Assembly: GCF_000161795.2 (NCBI RefSeq)
Contig: NZ_CP006882.1
Span: forward strand, 558,001-622,000
Length of the DNA: 64,000 bases
Direction of reading: 5' to 3'
Origin: Synechococcus sp. WH 8109
GTDB lineage: Bacteria > Cyanobacteriota > Cyanobacteriia > PCC-6307 > Cyanobiaceae
In this document: positions 19,762 through 27,863 of the stretch, piece after piece
How positions within the stretch are numbered: the first letter of the stretch is position 1
How the letters are laid out: each line of letters begins with the position of its first letter
Made by a program: the position numbers and the translations under genes
Notes under the pieces: model-generated
The model's input: only the letters and a program-made list of their open reading frames with translations
Database searches by the model: none
What the model was told of the DNA's origin: nothing

Positions 19762-20076
19762 ATGCCGCCCAACTGGTTCTGTTCGCTCTCTACTGCAGTG
19801 CGTGGCGCACTGCAGGGGCGGCGTCCGGTGTCCGGAAGCCATGGACACCTCTACGAACTCCGCTGGAATGAGGTTGCTGCAGCGATGGAGAGGCTGGACT
19901 GTCAGCTTGGTTTTCCCTGTCATCCCGAGGTAGATCTTGATTTGGCCGTCACCCCCCATCAGCTGGGGGTCTGGTTGATGGATTGTTCCCATCTGCAGCC
20001 AACGGAGACCGATTTGCCCAATGGGTTCTGGCAATGGTTGTTGATCGAGCGCGGAGATGCTCCTGAACAGGCCTAG
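19762..20076 (+). CDS. Conserved hypothetical protein
   Basis: The product is 104 residues starting MPPNWFCSLSTAVRGALQG and rich in Trp and acidic residues (ELRWNEVAAAMERLDCQ, VWLMDCSHLQPTETDLPNGF). There is no signal, membrane helix or known motif. It lies 26 nt upstream of the phosphotransacetylase-family gene on the same strand, so the two are probably co-transcribed. A shorter ORF in another frame (19721-19933) looks like a shadow. I do not recognise the family. Confidence 0.68.
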   Translation: MPPNWFCSLSTAVRGALQGRRPVSGSHGHLYELRWNEVAAAMERLDCQLGFPCHPEVDLDLAVTPHQLGVWLMDCSHLQPTETDLPNGFWQWLLIERGDAPEQA

Positions 20077-20102
20077 ATTCAGTGGTGTCAGGCATCACCT
20101 CC

Positions 20103-21200
20103 ATGGGAACGACACTGTTGATCGGATCGTGTGAGCCGTTCAGCGGGAAGTCGGCCCTTGTTCTTGGAATTGCCCAGCAGCTTGCCCGTGCCGGACAGCA
20201 GATCAGGTTCGGAAAGCCCCTGGCCACAAGCCTGGATTGGGATCCGAACCAGGGTCCGTTGCCCCAACCACTCATCGACGACGACGTTCGCTTTGTTGGT
20301 GAAACTCTCAATCTGCCGCCTGAGTGTTTGATTCCTTCGATGCATCTGCTGTCGTCGACAACAGCTGCCCAGCGTCTTGGCCAAGGCGAGTTGGACGCTG
20401 GCCAAGGTTTCGCGGAGTTGCGTCAGCGCATTCACTCTGATGACGGACTCACTCTCTTGGAATGTGCGGGAAGCCTCCAGGAGGGATTGCTGTACGGCCT
20501 CAGCCTTCCGCAGCTGGCCACAGGTCTCGATGCCAAGGTCGTTTTGGTGCACCTTTGGCAGGACAGCCGCAGTGTGGATGCGCTGCTGTCGGCCAAGCAG
20601 ACCCTGGGTGACCGTCTGGTTGGAGTGGTGCTGAATGCCGTCACTCCCGAAGAGGTCGACAGCTTGGAGCGACAGGTGGTTCCTGCCTTGCAGGGCCTGG
20701 GCTTGCAGGTGTTTGGCGTCATGCCCCGATCCCCTTTACTGCGCAGCGTCACGGTCGGCGAGTTGGTGCGGCGCCTCAATGCCCGGGTGATCTGCTGCCA
20801 GGAACGGCAGGAACTGCTGGTGGAAACCCTGAGCATCGGCGCGATGAATGTGAATTCGGCCATGGAGTTCTTCCGCAAACGGCGCAACATGGCCGTTGTG
20901 ACAGGAGCTGATCGCACCGACATCCAGCTTGCCGCCCTCGAGGCTTCAACCCAATGTTTGATTCTCACTGGGGCTGGGGAACCTCTACCTCAATTGATCA
21001 ATCGCGCGGAAGAATTGGACGTGCCCTTGCTCAAGGTGGAGCACGACACCCTGGCCACGGTGGGAGTGATTGAGCAGGCCTTCGGCCATGTGCGCCTGCA
21101 TGAAGCCGTGAAGGCAACCTACGCCTTCCGTCTTGTGGAGGAGCATTGCAAGCTTGATCAGCTCTTCAATGCATTGAATCTGACGGTTCAGCACGCCTGA
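20103..21200 (+). CDS. Phosphotransacetylase-family protein (BioD-like plus DRTGG)
   Basis: The product is 365 residues. The N-terminal part is a P-loop domain of the dethiobiotin-synthetase/CobQ type (LLIGSCEPFSGKSALVLGIA, about 5-24), followed by a DRTGG-type ligand-binding domain (about 215-330) with MAVVTGADRTDIQLAALE. The same N-terminal pair is found in front of phosphotransacetylase in long Pta enzymes. The catalytic Pta domain is absent, so it is unlikely to make acetyl-CoA itself. A regulatory or sensing role is an inference. ATG 20103 fits better than GTG 20082. The next gene starts 16 nt downstream. Confidence 0.85.
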   Translation: MGTTLLIGSCEPFSGKSALVLGIAQQLARAGQQIRFGKPLATSLDWDPNQGPLPQPLIDDDVRFVGETLNLPPECLIPSMHLLSSTTAAQRLGQGELDAGQGFAELRQRIHSDDGLTLLECAGSLQEGLLYGLSLPQLATGLDAKVVLVHLWQDSRSVDALLSAKQTLGDRLVGVVLNAVTPEEVDSLERQVVPALQGLGLQVFGVMPRSPLLRSVTVGELVRRLNARVICCQERQELLVETLSIGAMNVNSAMEFFRKRRNMAVVTGADRTDIQLAALEASTQCLILTGAGEPLPQLINRAEELDVPLLKVEHDTLATVGVIEQAFGHVRLHEAVKATYAFRLVEEHCKLDQLFNALNLTVQHA

Positions 21201-21216
21201 TGGTTGCTAACTTCCG

Positions 21217-21753
21217 ATGAAATCAGGCGGCAAGTTTTCCTTGGGTCAGTCACTGGATCTGCCGGCTCTTGATCGGGTTGACACGCTTGCGCAGGAACTC
21301 GCTCTTTTGCAGGACAAAAGCCAACGAAGGATTGCCATTCTCGGTAGCCGCCATGTGCCTGTTGTGGCGGTTCACCTGATCGAATTGGTGGCTCGCTCAC
21401 TGGTGCAGGAAGGCCATTCTCTGATCACATCCGGATCTCAGGGGGTGAATGCTGCAGTGATTCGCGGGTGTCTTGAGGTGGATCCCTCCAAGCTCACCGT
21501 GCTTTTGCCCCAGAGCCTCGATCGACAGGTGCCTGAAATCCGAGATCTCTTGGATCGGGTGTTGCACCTTGTGGACAAGCCCGAGCAGGACGACCTGCCC
21601 TTGCCGATGGCCAGCAGTTTGTGCAACCAAGAGATCATCAACCGCTGTGATCAGTTGATCTGTCTCGCATTTCACGACAGTGAAACCCTGCTGGCGAGTG
21701 CACGAACTGCTGAGGACATGGGGAAGGTGGTGAGCCTTTTGTATTTCGACTGA
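21217..21753 (+). CDS. DNA recombination-mediator (DprA/SLOG-like) family protein
   Basis: The product is 178 residues with a Rossmann-type SLOG core: RIAILGSRHVPVVAVHLIEL (about 38-57), SLITSGSQGVNAAVIRGCLE (about 69-88) and LTVLLPQSLDRQVPEI (about 94-109). It resembles the small cyanobacterial proteins annotated as DNA recombination-mediator protein A. Full DprA loads RecA during natural transformation; this shorter form lacks extra domains, so the same job is not certain. Its stop abuts the MAPEG stop in TGATCA. It is 16 nt downstream of the phosphotransacetylase-family gene. Confidence 0.8.
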   Translation: MKSGGKFSLGQSLDLPALDRVDTLAQELALLQDKSQRRIAILGSRHVPVVAVHLIELVARSLVQEGHSLITSGSQGVNAAVIRGCLEVDPSKLTVLLPQSLDRQVPEIRDLLDRVLHLVDKPEQDDLPLPMASSLCNQEIINRCDQLICLAFHDSETLLASARTAEDMGKVVSLLYFD

Positions 21754-22170
21754 TCAGCCGGCGGCGCTGATCACGGCCCGCAGTCCCTCCACGTAGCAGA
21801 TGCCAACGGCAGTCACCCCCGTAGCCCAACAAAGTCCCCTCAGGGGTGGGATGTTGCCGAGATAGGCAAACAGATAGATAAATCGGATGCCTGGCCAGAT
21901 CCACGCTGCTGCGATGGCCGTGGGGCTGCTGACTCCGCTGATCAGACACAACAGCATGGCCGGTGCCCCCAGGGTCAGTGCTTCCCAGCTGTTCTCCTGT
22001 GCCCACACGGCGCGCTGCCCGAAGGCGGGCAGCCGTTCAAACATCGCCCGAGGCGCCTGAAGATCCGCCATGGTGAAGTCGGCTTTGGCCCGTCCGGCCC
22101 CGGTGAGCACGATGCTCACCATGACGACGGCTCCCATCAGGCAAAGGGCCCAGGCAAACGCAGGAGTCAT
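21754..22170 (-). CDS. MAPEG family membrane protein
   Basis: The product is 138 residues with four hydrophobic segments and the MAPEG-type pattern: FERLPAFGQRAVWAQENSWEAL (split at about 45-66; an Asn/Glu-containing second-helix start), then an Arg-rich loop (GIRFIYLFAYLGNIPPLRG). MAPEG proteins include membrane glutathione-dependent enzymes, but bacterial members are mostly uncharacterised. ATG 22170 is chosen; the TTG 3 codons upstream is less likely. It is directly abutted tail to tail with the SLOG gene and divergent from yajQ. Confidence 0.85.
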   Translation of the reverse strand: MTPAFAWALCLMGAVVMVSIVLTGAGRAKADFTMADLQAPRAMFERLPAFGQRAVWAQENSWEALTLGAPAMLLCLISGVSSPTAIAAAWIWPGIRFIYLFAYLGNIPPLRGLCWATGVTAVGICYVEGLRAVISAAG

Positions 22171-22269
22171 GACATCCAATAAATCCCCGGGACCCTAACG
22201 GGCTCGGGTGGACCACACCCTGCTGGTGATCGATGGGTTTCTAAACTGGAGGATCGACAGGTTTGCGAC

Positions 22270-22767
22270 ATGGCTAGCACTTATTCCTTCGATGTGGTCT
22301 CTGACTTTGATCGTCAGGAGCTGGTGAACACTCTTGATCAGGTTCGTCGTGATGTTGGCAACCGTTATGACCTCAAGGATTCCGGCACCGAGATCGATCT
22401 TGAGGAAACGGAGCTGGTGATCACCACGGCCAGTGATATGACGCTTCAGGCGGTGGAGGATGTGCTGCGAACCAAAGCGACCAAACGCAACCTCTCCCTC
22501 AAGATTTTCGATTTTCAAACACCTGAAACCGTCGGAGGTAATCGGGTGAAGCAGGTGGTGAAGCTGCGTAAGGGCCTCAGTCAGGAGATTGCGAAGAAGT
22601 TGAGCAAGATGGTGCGCGATGAGCTCAAAAAGGTGACGGTGGCGATTCAGGGTGAAAGTGTGCGGATCACGGGTAAGAGCAAAGATGACTTGCAAGCCGC
22701 GATTCAGCTCGTCAAGAGTAAGGAGGATGACCTTGATGTTCCTCTGCAGTTTGAGAACTATCGCTGA
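22270..22767 (+). CDS. yajQ: YajQ family nucleotide-binding protein
   Basis: The product is 165 residues and full length for the family, starting with TYSFDVVSDFDRQELVN and containing RYDLKDSGTEIDLEE, LSLKIFDFQTPE and RITGKSKDDLQAAIQ. YajQ proteins consist of two ferredoxin-like domains; some homologues bind cyclic di-GMP, but this has not been shown for cyanobacterial ones as far as I know. It stands alone on the plus strand. A T8 tract about 90 nt downstream (22854-22861), after a weak 4-bp stem, could end the transcript. Confidence 0.93.
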   Translation: MASTYSFDVVSDFDRQELVNTLDQVRRDVGNRYDLKDSGTEIDLEETELVITTASDMTLQAVEDVLRTKATKRNLSLKIFDFQTPETVGGNRVKQVVKLRKGLSQEIAKKLSKMVRDELKKVTVAIQGESVRITGKSKDDLQAAIQLVKSKEDDLDVPLQFENYR

Positions 22768-22876
22768 TTAAAAGAAAGACTGGTCGGTGATCAACAACGA
22801 GTTTTGAAATTGCTCCGGCAGGATGTTCAGTCTCGTCGATCATGGTTGGGACGTTTTTTTTGCTGAGGGGCGACGT

Positions 22877-23131
22877 TTAAGCACTCAGGTCCCGGGCTCG
22901 TCGGGCATCGATGATCTTTGCCAGTTCCAGCACATAGCCGGCGGTGCACCAGCGCCCATGACTGCGGGATCGGTTTTCAGGGTCCGAACGGATCTCAGCG
23001 GTCTCTGCCATTACTAAATCCAGCTCTCCCTGCGGCAGGTCATAGAGCTCCTGTAATTCCAGTTCGCGGTTGAGCAGATGGCTGCGAAACCATTTGCGAT
23101 TTTGTTCTTGGGGCGGGATATCTCGGCTCAA
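22877..23131 (-). CDS. Conserved hypothetical protein
   Basis: The product is 84 residues, charged and helical, starting at TTG 23131 with SRDIPPQEQNRKWFRSHLLN and ending RRARDLSA. A TGA lies in frame three codons upstream, so TTG is the first available start. The sequence has a Cys/Trp-containing segment, HGRWCTAGYVLELAKIID (about 58-75), and no signal or membrane helix. It diverges from the phosphoribosyltransferase gene with a gap of about 35 nt. It is unrecognised and could be specific to marine picocyanobacteria. Confidence 0.62.
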   Translation of the reverse strand: MSRDIPPQEQNRKWFRSHLLNRELELQELYDLPQGELDLVMAETAEIRSDPENRSRSHGRWCTAGYVLELAKIIDARRARDLSA

Positions 23132-23166
23132 GGGGCATCACAGCGTGGATGTGTCATTCTCCGGCT

Positions 23167-23559
23167 ATGCGGGTACTGAGCTGGGCCCAATTCGATCAGG
23201 CGGTGCAGCAGTTGGCTTCACGCTTTGCCGGTTCTGCGGTGACCGGCGTTTATGGGGTCCCCCGTGGGGGCCTGTGCCTTGCCGTAGCCCTCAGCCATGC
23301 CATCGATCGCCCCTTGCTCTCAGCACCCGAGCCATCAGCCCTGATTGTGGATGATGTCTATGAAACGGGACGCACCTTGCAGGCATTGAAAGCTGAGGTG
23401 CCGCAGGCGTCCTTTGCGGTTTGGGTCAGCAAGGGGCATCCTGATTGGTGGGTGGCAGTCGAGGTTGCTGAGTCGTCGGAATGGCTGGTGTTTCCTTGGG
23501 AAAACCTGGAGCTGGCCCGTGCCGATGAGCAGGAGTATCGCGCCTCCCGATGCCTGTGA
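23167..23559 (+). CDS. Phosphoribosyltransferase-family protein
   Basis: The product is 130 residues. The PRPP-binding loop of type I phosphoribosyltransferases is visible as ALIVDDVYETGRTL (about 59-72), with an upstream GVYGVPRGGLCLA segment (about 26-38). The base substrate cannot be told. The start is ATG 23167 (MRVLSWAQF). The stop overlaps the next gene, a nucleoside 2-deoxyribosyltransferase, by 10 nt, so the two are translationally coupled and probably act in nucleobase or nucleoside salvage. Confidence 0.87.
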   Translation: MRVLSWAQFDQAVQQLASRFAGSAVTGVYGVPRGGLCLAVALSHAIDRPLLSAPEPSALIVDDVYETGRTLQALKAEVPQASFAVWVSKGHPDWWVAVEVAESSEWLVFPWENLELARADEQEYRASRCL

Positions 23560-24029
23560 TGTACAACAGTGCACGCACCATTTATCTGGCGTCTCCGTAC
23601 GGCTTTTCTGAGCAGTGGAAGCGGCTGTTGTTGCCGGAGTTCATCGCGGCATTGGAAGCCCTCGGGTTGGAGGTCTGGGAGCCCTTTGCGCGCAACGGTC
23701 AGGTGAATCTGGCGGAACCGGGATGGGCCTATCGCGTCGCGCAGCGGGACCTGCAGGATGTGCGTGATGCTGATGCGCTGTTCGCCATCGTGAATGGAAC
23801 GCCTCCCGATGAGGGGGTCATGGTGGAGCTTGGTGCCGCCATTGCCCTGGGTAAACCCACCTTCCTGTTTCGGGATGATTTCCGCAGGTGCACCGATTCC
23901 GAGCAGTATCCGCTCAACTTGATGGTGTTTGCCGGTCTCCCTGAAAGGGAATGGCAGAAGTACGTCTACAGCGATGTCTCTGACATCAATGATCCCGACA
24001 AAGCCTTGGCTTGTTGGGCGCGATCCTGA
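23550..24029 (+). CDS. Nucleoside 2-deoxyribosyltransferase
   Basis: This enzyme class moves 2-deoxyribose between bases or hydrolyses the N-glycosidic bond. The 159-residue product has the family opening TIYLASPYGFSEQWKRLLLP (about 10-29), LEVWEPFARNG (about 41-51), an ADALFAIVNG segment and the catalytic-region PDEGVMVELGAAIALGKPTF (about 90-109), which contains the conserved Glu. ATG 23550 overlaps the phosphoribosyltransferase stop. It is convergent with cdd 73 nt away, giving a small salvage neighbourhood. Confidence 0.9.
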   Translation: MPVMYNSARTIYLASPYGFSEQWKRLLLPEFIAALEALGLEVWEPFARNGQVNLAEPGWAYRVAQRDLQDVRDADALFAIVNGTPPDEGVMVELGAAIALGKPTFLFRDDFRRCTDSEQYPLNLMVFAGLPEREWQKYVYSDVSDINDPDKALACWARS

Positions 24030-24101
24030 TGTTCGGGTGAATCGTGGTCTGTTGATGCTGCTCGCTCTTGGATGAGTGCTTCAGGGTTGTGATGGTGACG
24101 A

Positions 24102-24521
24102 TCAGTCGATGTTTGGTTGTGTCAGCTCAAAGGGAGCAGGAAGGAGTTGTTCGAGTTGCTTTGTGCCCACACCATCGATGCTCACCTTGGCCTTGCTTGG
24201 CAGAAGTTCCTGCATCACCTGACGGCAGGCGCCACATGGCATGCGGGACCCTGGGACTGCATCGCTCTGGGTATCGATGCAGCTCACGGCCAGTTCAAGC
24301 GGTTTTTTGCCCTGGCTGATCGCCGAGAAAAGGGCGACCCTCTCTGCACAGATGCTCAGGCCATAACTGGCACTTTCCACATTGCAGCCTTCGATCACAC
24401 TGCCGTCATCACACCGCACTGCGGCCCCCACGTGGAAGTTCGAGTAGGGGCAATGGGCACGTTCGGCGGCCTGGCGCGCTCGAACCAGTAAAGACTCAGC
24501 GTTGTTCTCGGCAGGAGCCAT
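24102..24521 (-). CDS. cdd: Cytidine deaminase
   Basis: Cdd converts (deoxy)cytidine to (deoxy)uridine. The 139-residue product has the zinc-site motifs HVGAAVRCDDGSVIEGCNVE (about 31-50), CAERVALFSAIS (about 59-70; the Cys-Ala-Glu active site) and PCGACRQVMQEL (about 95-106). ATG 24521 was chosen. It overlaps the preceding hypothetical gene by 26 nt and so may be co-transcribed with hemL. The normal length is about 130-140 residues. Confidence 0.95.
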   Translation of the reverse strand: MAPAENNAESLLVRARQAAERAHCPYSNFHVGAAVRCDDGSVIEGCNVESASYGLSICAERVALFSAISQGKKPLELAVSCIDTQSDAVPGSRMPCGACRQVMQELLPSKAKVSIDGVGTKQLEQLLPAPFELTQPNID

Positions 24522-24960
24522 GGGCCGTTTCAAAAAGACTGCTCAGGGTTTTCGTCCCAGCCGATTGGGTCAGCCGGGATTGCTGGCTGAGTTCAAATCC
24601 CTTTTGAACATCAATGACCAGATCTCCGCTGTCAGCGACACGAGTCTCCTGGGCAGTTCTGCTGGAGTTGCCCGAGTCATTGAATGCCAGCGCTCCTAAT
24701 GAGGCTTTATGGGACCAGTGATAGGTCATGCGAGAACCCGCGATCTGCTTGACACCGGAACTGCTGAAGAGCTCCACCAGGGGGGTGAGTCTGCTGTCGA
24801 TCACCGTCTCCGGTTCAATAGCAGGGTTCTCACCCCGCTCAACCCGAAACTGCTGCTGCTCGAGCTGTCGGATACCTGCAATCGGGCGGCCAGACCACCG
24901 AGCCTCCACTCTCTGAATGGTGCAGACCAGTGGATGTAGAGGAGGTGCTGAGGCCAGCAC
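24496..24960 (-). CDS. Hypothetical protein between hemL and cdd
   Basis: This is an uninterrupted frame of 154 residues starting at GTG 24960, seven nt after the hemL stop, and running into the cdd start. The sequence is rich in Ser, Gln and Glu with balanced composition (for example RWSGRPIAGIRQLEQQQF, SRMTYHWSHKASLGALAF), not like a typical shadow frame. There is no membrane helix or known motif. No other frame here is convincing, and leaving it unfilled would make an unusual 450-nt gap in this compact genome. Moderate confidence; the start is uncertain. Confidence 0.5.
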   Translation of the reverse strand: MLASAPPLHPLVCTIQRVEARWSGRPIAGIRQLEQQQFRVERGENPAIEPETVIDSRLTPLVELFSSSGVKQIAGSRMTYHWSHKASLGALAFNDSGNSSRTAQETRVADSGDLVIDVQKGFELSQQSRLTQSAGTKTLSSLFETAHGSCREQR

Positions 24961-24967
24961 GGAATGA

Positions 24968-26269
24968 TCAGGCCACAGCCGCGAAGCTTTCGCGGAAGGC
25001 GTTGATCGTGGCTTCGATGTCGGCGTCGGAGTGAGCCAGGGACGTAAAACCGGCTTCGAAGGCTGACGGTGCGAGGTAGATGCCCCGCTCGAGCATGGCC
25101 CGATGCAGTTTGCCGAAGCGTTCTGAATCCGTGCTCTTGGCTTCTTCAAAATTGCGCACGGGGCCCTCGCAGAGGAAGAAGCCGAACATGGCGCTGACGC
25201 TGGCCGCGGTGATCGGCATGCCAGCGGATTGGGCGGCGTCCTTGATGCCCGCCACAAGCTTCTGGGTTGTTGCCGTCAGCTTCTCGTAGGTGCCGGGCTG
25301 CTTGAGCAGTTCCAGGGTCTTGATGCCGGCGGTCATCGCCAGGGGGTTGCCACTGAGAGTCCCGGCCTGATACATCGGGCCAGCGGGGGCCACCATTCCC
25401 ATGATGTCGGCGCGGCCGCCGTAGGCGCCGACGGGAAGTCCGCCACCGATCACCTTGCCCATGGTCGTGAGATCTGGGGTGACCCCGAAATGTGCCTGGG
25501 CACCGCCGTAACTGATCCGGAAGCCGGTCATCACCTCGTCAAACACCAGCAGAGCGCCGTGCTCTTTGGTGAGTTCCCGCAGACCCTCAAGGAAGCCGGG
25601 TTCGGGTTGAATGAAGCCGGCGTTGCCGACGATCGGCTCGAGGATTACGCCCGCGATGGCGTCGGGGTTCTCGGCGAACAGGGCCTTAACGGCTTCGAGG
25701 TCGTTGTAAGGCGCCGTGAGGGTGTTGGCCGTGGTGCTGCGCGGGACACCGGGGGAGTCGGGCAGGCCGAGTGTGGCCACACCGGAACCGGCTTTCACCA
25801 GGAACATGTCCGCATGGCCGTGATAGCAGCCCTCGAACTTGATCACCTTGTCGCGGCCCGTGTAAGCACGGATCAGGCGCAACACAGCCATGCAGGCTTC
25901 GGTACCGCTGTTGACGAAGCGCACCATCTCAACGCTGGGTACAGCGTCGATCACCATTTCGGCCAGGGTGTTTTCCAGGGCACAAGGTGCTCCGAAGCTG
26001 GTGCCCTTCTCGATCGCTTCCTGCAGTGCTGCGATCACCTCGGGGTGGGCGTGGCCGCAGATGGCCGGTCCCCAGCTGCCGATGTAGTCGATGTACTTAT
26101 TGCCATCCACGTCCCAGGCATAGGGACCCTTCACCCGATCGAACACGATCGGCTGACCGCCAACCGACTTGAACGCCCGCACAGGGGAGCTGACACCTCC
26201 GGGCATCAGGGCCTGTGCTGCGCCGAAGATGGCCTGGGAGTGGCTGGTGTTCAACGCGGGAGCTGTCAC
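24968..26269 (-). CDS. hemL: Glutamate-1-semialdehyde 2,1-aminomutase
   Basis: HemL makes 5-aminolevulinate from glutamate-1-semialdehyde, the committed precursor of chlorophyll, haem and corrins. The product of about 433 residues has the family opening [15 protein letters not shown], the [16 protein letters not shown] region (about 148), DEVMTGFR (about 243) and the PLP-lysine segment [18 protein letters not shown] (about 264-281). The start is GTG 26269 ([11 protein letters not shown]); TTG 26284 is an alternative. No ATG is available. It leads a leftward run with a hypothetical gene and cdd and is divergent from glcD. Confidence 0.96.
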   Translation of the reverse strand: MTAPALNTSHSQAIFGAAQALMPGGVSSPVRAFKSVGGQPIVFDRVKGPYAWDVDGNKYIDYIGSWGPAICGHAHPEVIAALQEAIEKGTSFGAPCALENTLAEMVIDAVPSVEMVRFVNSGTEACMAVLRLIRAYTGRDKVIKFEGCYHGHADMFLVKAGSGVATLGLPDSPGVPRSTTANTLTAPYNDLEAVKALFAENPDAIAGVILEPIVGNAGFIQPEPGFLEGLRELTKEHGALLVFDEVMTGFRISYGGAQAHFGVTPDLTTMGKVIGGGLPVGAYGGRADIMGMVAPAGPMYQAGTLSGNPLAMTAGIKTLELLKQPGTYEKLTATTQKLVAGIKDAAQSAGMPITAASVSAMFGFFLCEGPVRNFEEAKSTDSERFGKLHRAMLERGIYLAPSAFEAGFTSLAHSDADIEATINAFRESFAAVA

Positions 26270-26318
26270 TGGAACCGACGCCAAAGGGCTGATGCAAACC
26301 GTGCAACATCCTGACTCA

Positions 26319-26380
26319 GGAACGACCGGTTCCGTTTGCTGTGTTTCTTAATTGCCCACTTCGCACGCATTTTGATGCGT
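26319..26380. promoter_or_regulatory. Two inverted repeats in the hemL-glcD divergent promoter region
   Basis: Two short hairpin-capable sequences lie between the two start codons. GGAAC-GACCG-GTTCC is at 26319-26333. ACGCAT-TTTG-ATGCGT is at 26365-26380, about 25 nt before the glcD GTG. Their placement fits operators for one or both genes. No factor is suggested by the sequence, and short repeats of this size also occur by chance. Confidence 0.35.
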
Positions 26381-26405
26381 AGTCTTTGATCAGATCGAGA
26401 TCGAT

Positions 26406-27857
26406 GTGGCCCACGACTGGTCAGTGCTGGAGAGGGATCTGCGCCGATGTCTGCCCCCTCGGGCCATCGTGGCGAAGCGTCAGGAACTGCTCAGTTACGA
26501 CTGTGACGGACTGACGCTTGAGCGCCACTGTCCGCCCCTGGCGGTGCTGCCGGAGACCACCGAACAGGTCGCTGCGGTGTTGCAGTGCTGCCATCAACAC
26601 GGTGTGCCGTTTGTGGCTCGTGGAAGCGGCACCGGCCTCTCGGGGGGAGCGTTGGTGGATCAGCAGGCGCTTCTGGTGGTGACCAGTCGCATGCGTCGTG
26701 TGCTCGACCTTGATCTTGCCAATCAGCGGGTCACGGTGCAGCCCGGGGTCATCAACAGCTGGGTGACGCGCGCCGTTGCAGGAGAGGGGTTCTATTACGC
26801 CCCGGATCCCTCCAGCCAGGTGGTTTGCAGCATCGGCGGCAATGTGGCGGAAAATTCCGGCGGGGTGCACTGCCTCAAATACGGCGTGACCAGCAATCAC
26901 GTTCTGGGGCTTGAGGTGGTCCTGCCCGACGGAACCATCACGCAGTTGGGCAACGGGCTGGCCGAATCCTCCGAACTGGACCTACGTGGTGCGTTCATCG
27001 GCAGCGAAGGAACGCTGGGCATCGCGACGGCCATCACCCTTCGCCTGCTTCGGGCTCCAGAGTGCGTGAACGTGCTCTTGGCGGATTTCGCCACGATGGA
27101 AGCGGCAGGGGAAGCGGTGCGATCGGTCACCGCGAGCGGCCTCCTGCCGGCGGGGATGGAAATCATGGATAACGTCACCATCAACGCCGTCAATGATTTC
27201 TTCGGCTACGACGAGTACCCCCGTGATGCCGCGGCTGTCCTTCTTATTGAGATTGATGGGCAAGAGGCTGAGGTTCAGGCCTCTTCTGAGCGGGCCGAGG
27301 CGCTTTGTCGCGCGGCAGGTACCCGTGGGCTGCGTCGGGCCCAAGACCCCACGGAATGCGCGGTGCTCTGGAAAGGCCGCAAATCTGCGTTTTCAGCGGT
27401 GGGAAAAATCACGCCGACCTATTACGTTCAAGACGGTGTCGTTCCCCGCAGCAGCCTTCCGTCGGTGCTTGCGGCGATTGAACGGCTCAGCCAAGAGCAC
27501 GGCCTGCCTGTGGCCAATGTTTTCCATGCCGGCGATGGCAACCTCCATCCGCTGATCCTGTATTCACTGGACCAGCCCAACGTGGAGCGGAGCGTGAAGG
27601 AGCTCGGTGCTGCCATCCTGCGGGTGTGTCTTGATGCCGGTGGCAGCATCAGTGGAGAGCACGGCGTCGGCGCCGACAAGCGCTGCTATCTCGACTGGAT
27701 GTTCACCCCCGACGACCTGGAAACGATGGGGCTGTTGCGGTCTGCTTTTGATCCAGACAACCGTGCCAATCCCGGCAAGGTGCTGCCCACGCCGCGCACC
27801 TGCGGTGAATCGGCGAAACGGATGGTGACGCTCCCCGTCAGCGTCGATGTCTACTGA
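26406..27857 (+). CDS. glcD: FAD-linked oxidase, glycolate oxidase subunit GlcD-like
   Basis: GlcD-type flavoproteins oxidise glycolate or D-lactate; in cyanobacteria glycolate comes from photorespiration. The 483-residue product has the PCMH FAD-binding signature VARGSGTGLSGGAL (about 70-83), then DPSSQVVCSIGGNVAENSGG (about 137-156) and GSEGTLGIATAITLRL. A C-terminal segment with FHAGDGNLHPLILY (about 375) and ISGEHGVGADKR completes the pattern. The GTG start at 26406 lies about 25 nt after an inverted repeat. The Fe-S partner glcF is not adjacent, so the choice of glycolate over D-lactate is open. Confidence 0.92.
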   Translation: MAHDWSVLERDLRRCLPPRAIVAKRQELLSYDCDGLTLERHCPPLAVLPETTEQVAAVLQCCHQHGVPFVARGSGTGLSGGALVDQQALLVVTSRMRRVLDLDLANQRVTVQPGVINSWVTRAVAGEGFYYAPDPSSQVVCSIGGNVAENSGGVHCLKYGVTSNHVLGLEVVLPDGTITQLGNGLAESSELDLRGAFIGSEGTLGIATAITLRLLRAPECVNVLLADFATMEAAGEAVRSVTASGLLPAGMEIMDNVTINAVNDFFGYDEYPRDAAAVLLIEIDGQEAEVQASSERAEALCRAAGTRGLRRAQDPTECAVLWKGRKSAFSAVGKITPTYYVQDGVVPRSSLPSVLAAIERLSQEHGLPVANVFHAGDGNLHPLILYSLDQPNVERSVKELGAAILRVCLDAGGSISGEHGVGADKRCYLDWMFTPDDLETMGLLRSAFDPDNRANPGKVLPTPRTCGESAKRMVTLPVSVDVY

Positions 27858-27863
27858 AAAGGA

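Noticed and set aside
22768-22876. T8 tract and short stem after yajQ as a small RNA
   Set aside because: The stem is only 4 bp and no promoter-like element precedes it. At most it is a weak terminator.
24502-24699. 65-codon plus-strand frame beside cdd
   Set aside because: It overlaps the better minus-strand frame from 24960 and has no start context or motif.
25229-26314. 361-codon plus-strand frame opposite hemL
   Set aside because: It lies entirely antisense to hemL; the GC-rich codon pattern of hemL produces a long shadow.
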